A DNA stretch of 64,000 bases. Source: Pedobacter segetis (GTDB lineage: Bacteria > Bacteroidota > Bacteroidia > Sphingobacteriales > Sphingobacteriaceae). Below, one piece after another: positions 54,749 to 62,465 of this stretch (position 1 is the first letter of the stretch; every line of letters begins with the position of its first letter). Both the position numbers and the translations under genes were made by a program. Under the pieces are notes generated by a model that saw only the letters and a list, made by a program, of their open reading frames with translations, did no database searches and was not told where the DNA came from. Where the stretch lies: NCBI RefSeq assembly GCF_016623585.1, contig NZ_JAEHFY010000002.1:124001-188000 (forward strand), read 5' to 3'.

Positions 54749-56773
54749 ATGAGAACGACGTTGGTTGTGATTTTGATCGGTAAAATAATGTTTGGGTTTG
54801 CACAAGAAAGCCAAAAAACAATTGATTCCCTAAAATATGCCATTGCCCATGCTAAACCTGATACCACTAAGGCAAAGGCTCTATATCGCTTAGCCGAATT
54901 TTATATCAATAGCCAACCCGATTCCTCCTATTATTATTCAAGTAAATGTTTAAAACTGGTAAAGGAAATTAATTGGGACAAAGGGATTGGTGCTGTTGAG
55001 AGTTGTTTTGGGAGGATTTACAGTAATAAGGGTGATAATAAGGAAGCGCTTAAACATTATGAGATCAGCCTTCAAAAAGCCATAAAAATAGATTTTAAAC
55101 CGAATATCATTTCCTCTCTGATCAATATCGGATCTGCCTACCAGATGATGTCGGACTTGGTAAAAGCTACTGAATATATTGAAAAAGCACTTAAAATTGC
55201 TAAAGAAACCAACAATGCCAGATTAACAGCATTCTGTTACAGTAATCTATCAGATATTTTTTTTGCCCATCAGGATATAGAAAAATCTCTCAGTTACAAT
55301 CAAATTGCCTTAGGATATGCTTTACAAAGTGATGACCTTAACGAAGTTGGATCTATTTACATGAAAATAGCCGGCGTATATTTATCTCAGAATAAATTAC
55401 CTTTAGCAGAAAAGAATTATAAAAACGCACTTCGAATGTATCGAAAAACCAACAATAGGTTTGGTGAAGCGCAAGTGTTGTCTAATTATGCTTTAATATT
55501 TGAAAATGAAATAGGTAAACAAAAAAAACTCTATTACCTACTAAAGGCTAATGAGATTTATAATCAAGTCAATCCAAAATCCATAAATTCAATTACAAAT
55601 ATGGGCAATATTGGAGGTACTTACGCTGGTATCGCCATAATAGATCAGTCATTAAGTAAAACGAAAACGCTAATTACCGCAAATCAGAAAGATTCATTAT
55701 TGAAAAAAGCGGTATCCTACTTAAATAAAGCAATTCTTTATAGCAAAGAGGTCAATGATATGGACGATTTAAGCTATTTCTCAGATAATTTGGCGCAGGT
55801 TCAAGAATATCAAGGAGATTATAAGAACGCATTAAAAAACTTCAAAATTTCTAAGAATATAGATGATTCTTTATACTCACAAAAAGCTAAAAATAAGATT
55901 GCCAAATTAGAGAGCCAAAAAGATCTAGATAAGAAAGATCTAGAGATTGCCGATAATAGATCCAAAATGAAACAGCTCTGGATATACGGATTGATAGCCA
56001 TCATCATCATCGTTTTGATTGCCGGCCTTGTTGTTTTTAAATACCGGCTAAAACAGTTACGATTAAAAAATGAACTGGAAAAAAATGCGGCAGAAAACAG
56101 GGCAAAAGAACTGACACACAAAAACAAGCTGACAGAGATTGAACTTAAGGCCATCAGATCACAAATGAACCCACATTTTATATTCAATGTGCTCAATTCC
56201 ATAGAATCTTACGTGATAGAAAATGATAGCAAAACAGCGAGCAGGCTTATTCAAAAATTTGCCTCATTAAGTAGGTTGATTTTAGAAAACTCTACCCAAA
56301 GCTTGGTATCGGCAGAAAAGGAATTTAAGGCTTTACAGCTTTATACAGAACTGGAGGCTATCAGATTTAATCATCATTTCAGTTATAATTTCGAGCTCAA
56401 AAATAGATCACCTCTAAAAGAAATCATGATGCCCCCAATGCTGATACAACCTTTGATTGAAAATTCCATCCATCACGGACTAAAAAACCAAAAAGATAAA
56501 AAAAACCATATTTTGATCAAAATAGAAGAAATAGATAAAGAATTGACATTTACCGTTAAAGATAACGGGATAGGCTTAAAGGAAGCAGCCAAATTAAAAA
56601 GCAACCACTTGTTTAAAGAACAATCATTTGGTTTAAAGGGAATTAAAGAAAGGCTGAAAATTATGGAGCATTTCAATAGATCGGGAAATATAGATATTTA
56701 TGAAGAAGAAAATCTGCAAGGCACCATAGCAGTTTTAACACTGCCTTTGATATTAAAAAAAATCAATTTTTAA
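54749..56773 (+). CDS. TPR-containing LytS-type sensor histidine kinase
   Basis: A 674-residue kinase. ATG 54749 gives the compact signal peptide MRTTLVVILIGKIMFGFAQ; an in-frame ATG at 54695 would add 18 residues. Residues about 20-390 are TPR repeats in the periplasm (for example KALKHYEISLQKA, AEKNYKNALRMYRK). One membrane helix is near 415-435 (IYGLIAIIIIVLIAGLVVFK), followed by a short coiled coil. The His_kinase domain has the phospho-His box QMNPHFIFNVLNSIESY, and the HATPase has LIQPLIENSIHHGL and DNGIGL. It is the LytTR-partner type. Divergent from the envelope operon, it probably senses a surface or periplasmic protein of that system. Confidence 0.93.
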   Translation: MRTTLVVILIGKIMFGFAQESQKTIDSLKYAIAHAKPDTTKAKALYRLAEFYINSQPDSSYYYSSKCLKLVKEINWDKGIGAVESCFGRIYSNKGDNKEALKHYEISLQKAIKIDFKPNIISSLINIGSAYQMMSDLVKATEYIEKALKIAKETNNARLTAFCYSNLSDIFFAHQDIEKSLSYNQIALGYALQSDDLNEVGSIYMKIAGVYLSQNKLPLAEKNYKNALRMYRKTNNRFGEAQVLSNYALIFENEIGKQKKLYYLLKANEIYNQVNPKSINSITNMGNIGGTYAGIAIIDQSLSKTKTLITANQKDSLLKKAVSYLNKAILYSKEVNDMDDLSYFSDNLAQVQEYQGDYKNALKNFKISKNIDDSLYSQKAKNKIAKLESQKDLDKKDLEIADNRSKMKQLWIYGLIAIIIIVLIAGLVVFKYRLKQLRLKNELEKNAAENRAKELTHKNKLTEIELKAIRSQMNPHFIFNVLNSIESYVIENDSKTASRLIQKFASLSRLILENSTQSLVSAEKEFKALQLYTELEAIRFNHHFSYNFELKNRSPLKEIMMPPMLIQPLIENSIHHGLKNQKDKKNHILIKIEEIDKELTFTVKDNGIGLKEAAKLKSNHLFKEQSFGLKGIKERLKIMEHFNRSGNIDIYEEENLQGTIAVLTLPLILKKINF

Positions 56774-56867
56774 TATCGGCTTTTTAGTAGATTAAGGTTT
56801 ATAGTCAGGTAAGATTTGATTTTTTTACTTTCCGATTTAGTTTTTAGAAGCTAATTGGCATTTATTA

Positions 56868-59303
56868 TCAATCATCATCATCTTTCTTTTTCTTTTCTAA
56901 TATTACAAAAGCACTTCTTTTTGGGGCGGGCATTACAGAATCTTCTCCTTTAATATATTTCCAGATGGTTTCATTCAATTCTAGGTCTGGTACCGCATCT
57001 TCTTTAGCGAAGTTAAATGATGCTGATTTTTTTGAACTTTCATTTATAGCGTAATTTCTATCGTCTAGATTTACGTTCGCCTTTAAATGGGTAAATGGTT
57101 TTAGGTTGATCTTGGGGGTAAAACAATCATATAAAGGTAAGGCAGCGGCATCATACTGGCTCATAGCGGGTAAATTTAAAATTAATTCCATAGTGCGCAA
57201 GAAACCACTGGTAGAGTACATGGTAGAAATTACCTCGTTTCTTTTAGTGTAAGGGCTAATTACCAAGGCTGGCGAGCGGTGGGCATCCACATGGTCAGAA
57301 CCGTTTTGGGCATCGTCTTCTAAAATAAAAATTACCGATTCTTTCCAGATAGGGCTATGTGATAGATAATCTACAAATAGCCCAACTGCTAAATCATTAT
57401 CCGCTACGGCTGCAATTGGTGTGTATTTTCCTGTTCTTTGCCCGCTGGTATGATCGTTTGGAAATCTAATGGTATTAAATTGGGGTACTTCTCCTTTTGC
57501 TAATAATAGGTCAAAATCTTTTTTCCAAATGCTAAAACGGGTGGTGTCTTTTATGCTTAGATCAAACGATGGGTAACCAACACAAAAATGATTTTCCAAT
57601 GCCGGTATATTAGCCATTTTCTGGTCGGCAAATTCTCCATAAGTTCTATAGCTTAAACCCGCTCTTTTACAATAGTCCCAAATAAAACCATCTCTAGGAT
57701 AAGCAATTTTTCTCGATCCTTCATAATCATAAGTGCCGCCCCTATCGCCATAACTTATAGGCCAAGTTTTCTCTACATAATCAGTTCCGTAGGCTGCCAT
57801 GCTCCAGTTATGCCCATCGGCACTTACTTCCGCATCTGTATAAAAATTATCTAGCAAAACATACTCATTTACCAATTTGTGGATATTGGGGGTTATTTTT
57901 TCGCCAAATAAACAAAGGGAACTATCACCGTTTCCTTTTTTAATATCGCCCAAAACTTGGTCGTAAGTTCGGTTCTCTTTGATGATATAAAACACATGTT
58001 TTATCGGGCTTTTTTCTCCTGCCTTTATGGGGATAGGATTATCCTTTATGGACCGAATATTAGATGAAACTTTTCTGGAAGGCACATTGGCATAAACTTG
58101 TGTGCTATATTTTTTTAATTGCTCTTTGCTTGGTATATCTATGATAGATAGCGTCCCTTTAAACAGGCCTCCGATATATTGTTCTTCGTTTTTTACAGTG
58201 GGGCTTTTTTGGTAACCGCTATCATCTGCTTTGCTAATTGGCTTTGGGCCATCAGGATTTGGTAAACTTGTAAAACCTTTACCGTTTGCTACAAAGATCT
58301 TATCATTAAAACTTTTTATGCTGGTGGGGTACCAGCCAGTTGGGATAAAACCCTCGCTTTTGCTTTTTCCGGGTTCAGAAACATCAAAAACCGCCAAACA
58401 ATTGTTGTCTGCGTTGGCAACATATAAAGTTTTTTGATCGGTAGATAATGCTAATCCGTTGGTTGTAGAACCGGTTAGTTTGGTTGGCGTTAGCGTGGCA
58501 GAAATGGTTTCAATTACTTTATTTGTTGAGGTATTGATCACAGAAACAGAATTATCGTTGGCATTTGCAACATAAAGAATGGTTCCTTTTTTATTGAGCA
58601 ATAGCTCATTTGGATGGTTTTCTGTGTTTATTTGATCAACTATTTTTTTGGTACTGGTATTAAACACCGTTACTTTATCTCCTCCCCATAAAGAAATATA
58701 AAGCAATTTTTTATTTGGCGATAATATGCAGGCATAAGCCTCTGCGCCCAAAGTAACTGTTTTTAAGATTTTTTTTGTTTTTAGATCAACAATATATAAA
58801 CTATTGTTTTCTTTGGTAACGGTATATAATAACTGGGCTTTATCATCAATAGCGATCCCGGTTGGGCTAATTTTATTGGGCCATTTTTTACCAATTTTAA
58901 TGGTATCGGCATCGGCTAGTTTTTTATTGATGATGGGGTAAACCAAAATGATGTTATCATTACCACCAGATACATATAACTTTTTTCCATCTGCGCTAAA
59001 AGTAAGGCCATACCAAGAAGCACCTATCGGTTTTTCATCTAAAATCACTTCAGACTTGGTATCGATCAGTTGGATGCTTTGCGTACTTTGCCCGTTATTG
59101 GTAACCGCTAATAATTTGTTTGAGGATGAAAGTTGGATGTTTAGCGGCAAATCTCCCAATTGTAGGGATCTACCGGCCGGTGTTAGGTACCACCCATTAG
59201 AAAGCAATATTTTATCTGCTTTGGCATTATTTGTAGGTGTTTGTGCGGTACCAACAAATGTGATCGCCATTAATATTATACTTAAAAATATATTAGATTT
59301 CAT
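56868..59303 (-). CDS. YncE-like beta-propeller fused to phosphoesterase domain
   Basis: An 811-residue exported protein (signal peptide ending FVGTAQ). Residues about 40-370 are a YVTN/YncE-type propeller with repeated LYVANANDNSVSVINTS-like blades. Residues about 420-790 are a phosphoesterase/alkaline-phosphatase superfamily domain with HVFYIIKENRTYDQVLGD, TPNIHKLVNEYVLLDNFYTD, FILEDDAQNGSDHVDAHRSP and VISPYTKR. Phosphoesterases of this type include phospholipase C and acid phosphatase relatives; substrate unknown. The C-terminus is highly acidic/basic (KKKKDDDD). A -7 box lies upstream. Ends 94 bp from the convergent kinase gene. Confidence 0.92.
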   Translation of the reverse strand: MKSNIFLSIILMAITFVGTAQTPTNNAKADKILLSNGWYLTPAGRSLQLGDLPLNIQLSSSNKLLAVTNNGQSTQSIQLIDTKSEVILDEKPIGASWYGLTFSADGKKLYVSGGNDNIILVYPIINKKLADADTIKIGKKWPNKISPTGIAIDDKAQLLYTVTKENNSLYIVDLKTKKILKTVTLGAEAYACILSPNKKLLYISLWGGDKVTVFNTSTKKIVDQINTENHPNELLLNKKGTILYVANANDNSVSVINTSTNKVIETISATLTPTKLTGSTTNGLALSTDQKTLYVANADNNCLAVFDVSEPGKSKSEGFIPTGWYPTSIKSFNDKIFVANGKGFTSLPNPDGPKPISKADDSGYQKSPTVKNEEQYIGGLFKGTLSIIDIPSKEQLKKYSTQVYANVPSRKVSSNIRSIKDNPIPIKAGEKSPIKHVFYIIKENRTYDQVLGDIKKGNGDSSLCLFGEKITPNIHKLVNEYVLLDNFYTDAEVSADGHNWSMAAYGTDYVEKTWPISYGDRGGTYDYEGSRKIAYPRDGFIWDYCKRAGLSYRTYGEFADQKMANIPALENHFCVGYPSFDLSIKDTTRFSIWKKDFDLLLAKGEVPQFNTIRFPNDHTSGQRTGKYTPIAAVADNDLAVGLFVDYLSHSPIWKESVIFILEDDAQNGSDHVDAHRSPALVISPYTKRNEVISTMYSTSGFLRTMELILNLPAMSQYDAAALPLYDCFTPKINLKPFTHLKANVNLDDRNYAINESSKKSASFNFAKEDAVPDLELNETIWKYIKGEDSVMPAPKRSAFVILEKKKKDDDD

Positions 59304-59322
59304 GTTAGAAGGTGTTTATTAA

Positions 59323-59330
59323 CAAAACTA
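59323..59330 (-). promoter_or_regulatory. -7 box (TAGTTTTG) of the propeller-phosphoesterase gene
   Basis: On the minus strand an exact TAnnTTTG match ends 19 bp before the ATG at 59301-59303. No clear -33 TTTG. Confidence 0.45.
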
Positions 59331-59392
59331 AGGAAATCTATTTATGTAAGCGTTTTATTGAAGAGAATTAACAATTTCTTTATAATAGGCTT

Positions 59393-60376
59393 CTATTTTT
59401 CTGTAACCTGTAAAGTACTCATCCATGCTTCTTGTTTTTCTTTGGTTTGAAAAGTCCATGCTAAAACCCTGCTTACTTTACTGCCTTGACCCATTGGTAA
59501 AATTTTAATGTCGAAAGCTCCCGCATAATCCAGTTGTTTGTAAGCGGCATCTAAATGCGCAATATTTGAAATCAAAGTTGTAAACCATAGGCATGAATTT
59601 GCATAAGTTTTGCTCTGCTCAATCATGGTGTTTACAAACTTCCCCTCACCACCGTAACACCAAACCTCTTTACTTTTTCCACCAAAATTAGCCACAACTT
59701 CTTCTGCTTTTTCTTTTCCCAAATTGCTCAATTTTTTAGCGGCTTTGGCCTGGGCTTCTGCCATTGATGCGTAAAACGGGGGATTACATATCGTTACATG
59801 AAAACGCTCTGTTAGTTCTAAAACACCAACAAAAACATTTTTATTATTGGGTTGATGCCTAAATTTTATTTTGCCATCTAATTGTGGGTTTGCGACAACA
59901 ATTTTCTGTGAAGAAGCTATGGCGGTTTCATCAATATCGGCACCTACAAAACTCCATCCGTACTCGCTATTGCCTATCAAAGGGTAAACGCAATTTGCGC
60001 CAATACCAATATCCAAACATTTTACCTGTTTCCCTTTCGGGATGATGCCTTTATTACTTGTGGCCAGTAAATCGGCAATGTTATGGATGTAATCTGCTCT
60101 CCCTGGTATGGGCGGGCAAAGATAACCTTGAGGGATTTCCCAATTTTTAATGCCGTAATAATGGAGCAATAATGCTTTATTTAATGCCTTAACAGCTTCT
60201 GGATCTGCAAAATCTAATGTTTCTATTTCATGATCATTAACAAAAATAAACGACTTTAAATCTGGGTTTTTTATAGAAAGTTCTTGTAAATTATATCTTC
60301 CTTGGTGCTTGTTACGAGGGTGTAATTTTGCCTTGGTTTTTTTTTTAGCGTTTCTTTTTATACTTTTTGTTGGCAT
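59393..60376 (-). CDS. rlmF: 23S rRNA (adenine1618-N6)-methyltransferase
   Basis: A 327-residue SAM-dependent methyltransferase of the RlmF (YbiN) family, which methylates A1618 of 23S rRNA. A lysine-rich N-terminus (KSIKRNAKKKTKAK) leads to the family opening LHPRNKHQGRYN, then GYLCPPIPGRADYIHNIADL, the SAM-binding CLDIGIGANCVYPLIG, and the N6-adenine motif CNPPFYAS. It stands alone on the minus strand between the phosphoesterase and MCE genes. Length matches the family. Confidence 0.96.
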   Translation of the reverse strand: MPTKSIKRNAKKKTKAKLHPRNKHQGRYNLQELSIKNPDLKSFIFVNDHEIETLDFADPEAVKALNKALLLHYYGIKNWEIPQGYLCPPIPGRADYIHNIADLLATSNKGIIPKGKQVKCLDIGIGANCVYPLIGNSEYGWSFVGADIDETAIASSQKIVVANPQLDGKIKFRHQPNNKNVFVGVLELTERFHVTICNPPFYASMAEAQAKAAKKLSNLGKEKAEEVVANFGGKSKEVWCYGGEGKFVNTMIEQSKTYANSCLWFTTLISNIAHLDAAYKQLDYAGAFDIKILPMGQGSKVSRVLAWTFQTKEKQEAWMSTLQVTEK

Positions 60377-60495
60377 GAAAATGATTTTAAAAGCCGCAAT
60401 TTATAGATTTTAATTTAGATATAAGATGTGAGACGCAAGGGTAAAGAAACAGGACTTTTAGTTTATACAATAATGAAGATGTCTCAAAATTTTTT

Positions 60496-60529
60496 GTCAT
60501 GCTGTCCGCCAACTAGCGGACAGCATGAC
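60496..60529. repeat. REP-like hairpin with 14-bp perfect arms
   Basis: Arms GTCATGCTGTCCGC (60496-60509) and GCGGACAGCATGAC (60516-60529) surround a 6-nt loop. There is no T-tract directly after it on the minus strand, where it follows the MCE gene; on the plus strand GGATTTTTT follows. The TGTCCGC-CAACT-GCGGACA core resembles the palindromes at 13215 and 13388, so it may be a REP-type element that also ends transcription. Confidence 0.65.
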
Positions 60530-60571
60530 GGATTTTTTCTTATAAACTTTTTAATTTTTTGTTAAATCCAA

Positions 60572-61516
60572 TTAATCTCTTTTTCCGCCAAATACAGAGA
60601 AGCTTACGTATCTTTTTGGGTTTGCTTTTACATCTACCATTAATTTATCCAAATCTGAGGCAGACTTATTAAGATTGTTATAAAGTTTATCGTCGTTTAA
60701 TAATAACGCTATTGAACCGGTTCCGCTGTTCACTTTGCTTATTGCCAATTGCAACTCAGAAACCGCTTTATTTGCATTATCAATAGTTTGCTTAATATTT
60801 GTAGCAGCTAATTGGTTAGAAAACGAGTCGAAATTACTTACCATGGCATTAATCTTATCGTTGTTGTTTTTAAGGTTGTTAGAGATAGACTCGGCGTTGG
60901 CCAAAATAACATCTATTCTTTTTGCTTGTATGCCTACCGCACCATCAACGGTTTTAGAAGTTGATTCTAAGGTTTGTAAAGTATTGGCGATGCTAGCAAA
61001 ACTTCTGTTTACATTTCTTTGAAAATCTGGATTTAAGATCATGTTTACGGATGTTAAAACAGAATCCATTTTAGAAACAATTTGCTGCGCCTTTTTTTGT
61101 ACGGGTTCTACTTGCTCTAAAAGATTGGCCTGTACGTTTGCATTTAGGGTATCGCCATCAGAAGCATATTGTAAACTATTCCCCAGATCAAAAACCACGG
61201 CTTTGCTCCCCAATAAATCTGTGCTTTCTAATCTTGCTATGGTATTTTTAGGGATTTCATATTGTGGTTTTATCTTAAATTGAGCTAAAATTTGTCCGTT
61301 TTCTAATAAAGTTAACGCAGAAACCCGCCCAACTTGATAGCCATTTACCAAAACTGGTTTAGAAACCGCTAGTCCGTCAACCTTGTCATATTTTGCATAA
61401 AATTCGTTTTCGCTTACAAAAACATCATTTCCCTTTAAAAAGTTATAGCCAATAATTAATATAGCTATGGTAATTGCCGCTAAAATGCCGACTTTGGTTT
61501 CGTTAGAGATTTTCAC
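60572..61516 (-). CDS. MCE-domain (MlaD-like) protein
   Basis: A 314-residue protein with one N-terminal membrane helix (GILAAITIAILIIGYNFLKG), a single MCE domain (about 35-115) with YDKVDGLAVSKPVLVNGYQV, GRVSALTLLENGQ and IARLESTDLLGSKAV, then a long helical/coiled-coil tail. MlaD-type proteins bind lipids in the periplasm for transport between membranes, usually with an MlaE permease and MlaF ATPase. Neither is in this window. It follows the amidase gene by 31 bp on the same strand. Confidence 0.93.
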   Translation of the reverse strand: MKISNETKVGILAAITIAILIIGYNFLKGNDVFVSENEFYAKYDKVDGLAVSKPVLVNGYQVGRVSALTLLENGQILAQFKIKPQYEIPKNTIARLESTDLLGSKAVVFDLGNSLQYASDGDTLNANVQANLLEQVEPVQKKAQQIVSKMDSVLTSVNMILNPDFQRNVNRSFASIANTLQTLESTSKTVDGAVGIQAKRIDVILANAESISNNLKNNNDKINAMVSNFDSFSNQLAATNIKQTIDNANKAVSELQLAISKVNSGTGSIALLLNDDKLYNNLNKSASDLDKLMVDVKANPKRYVSFSVFGGKRD

Positions 61517-61547
61517 AAATTCTTGGGTTTAGTTTTTAATGGTCTAT

Positions 61548-62408
61548 TTAAGATTCTACTTGTTTTTTATAATTTACGATAGCGTTGACAATATTAGTTA
61601 CAATTTCGGCTTGTCCATCATCAGAATTGATAAATTTTTCTTCTTCTGGGTTACTTATAAAACCAATTTCGGTTAATATTGCGGGCATCCCCGCTCTTGC
61701 CAAAACCGCTAAACTTTTTTCTTGAACGCCTCTATTTACCCTACCGCTTTTAACATATTCGTCTTGCACTAATGATGCCAATTTTATGCTTTGGTCCCTA
61801 AAGGCATTTTTCATCAAAGAAAAAATTATGTAGCTCTCTGGGTCATTAGGGTCAAAACCTTGGTAATTATCCTTATAATCTTTTTCTAAAAGGATAGAGG
61901 CATTTTCCCTTACTGCCGCATCTTGTTCATCTAACCGGCCAAAACCAGAAACAAAGGTTTCTGTACCTTTTGGCCTAGGATCTGGGATGCTTCTGTAATG
62001 TGCTTTACCTTTTACCACGTACCGTTGCCTTATATTGGGCATAGAGTTGCAATGGATAGATATGAAAAGATCTGCCTTTTCTTTATTGGCGATATTGATG
62101 CGCTCGTACAATTTCACAAATACATCGGTTTTTCGGGTATAGATTACCTTAACGTCGGGCAATCTATCTTCAATTGCTTTACCTAATTTTAAGGCAACCT
62201 CTAAAGCAACGTCTTTCTCTTTAGAGAATGCACCGTGGGTTGCACCATCCTCGCCACCATGGCCAGCATCAATTACGATCACTTTTATTTTATTCCCTGT
62301 GGATAAATAATTATTCCCATCTGTTATTTTTAAGGAACTAAAAAGAACAAAACTAAAACTTGTTAGTATTAAACAGTTAATAAACCTTTTGGATGTTGTA
62401 ATTTTCAT
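61548..62408 (-). CDS. N-acetylmuramoyl-L-alanine amidase (AmiC type)
   Basis: A 286-residue zinc amidase that cuts the lactyl-amide bond between MurNAc and the stem peptide. ATG 62406-62408 gives signal peptide KRFINCLILTSFSFVLFSSL; a longer frame would begin at a TTG lying inside the promoter box. The Amidase_3 ligands are visible: His in VIDAGHGGEDGA, Glu in FSKEKDVALEVALKLG, His in LFISIHCNSMP, and catalytic Glu in LTEIGFISNPEEE. An insertion around residues 125-160 (KGAHYRSIPDP region) is common in Bacteroidota. Followed by the MCE gene. Confidence 0.95.
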   Translation of the reverse strand: MKITTSKRFINCLILTSFSFVLFSSLKITDGNNYLSTGNKIKVIVIDAGHGGEDGATHGAFSKEKDVALEVALKLGKAIEDRLPDVKVIYTRKTDVFVKLYERINIANKEKADLFISIHCNSMPNIRQRYVVKGKAHYRSIPDPRPKGTETFVSGFGRLDEQDAAVRENASILLEKDYKDNYQGFDPNDPESYIIFSLMKNAFRDQSIKLASLVQDEYVKSGRVNRGVQEKSLAVLARAGMPAILTEIGFISNPEEEKFINSDDGQAEIVTNIVNAIVNYKKQVES

Positions 62409-62441
62409 TAATTTTGGGCGTTTTTTGATAACCTTTGCGTA

Positions 62442-62449
62442 CAAAAATA
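62442..62449 (-). promoter_or_regulatory. -7 box (TATTTTTG) of the amidase-MCE transcript
   Basis: On the minus strand an exact TAnnTTTG match lies 33 bp before the chosen amidase ATG. It overlaps the alternative upstream TTG start, which argues against that start. Confidence 0.5.
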
Positions 62450-62465
62450 TTATTCTTTATTAATT

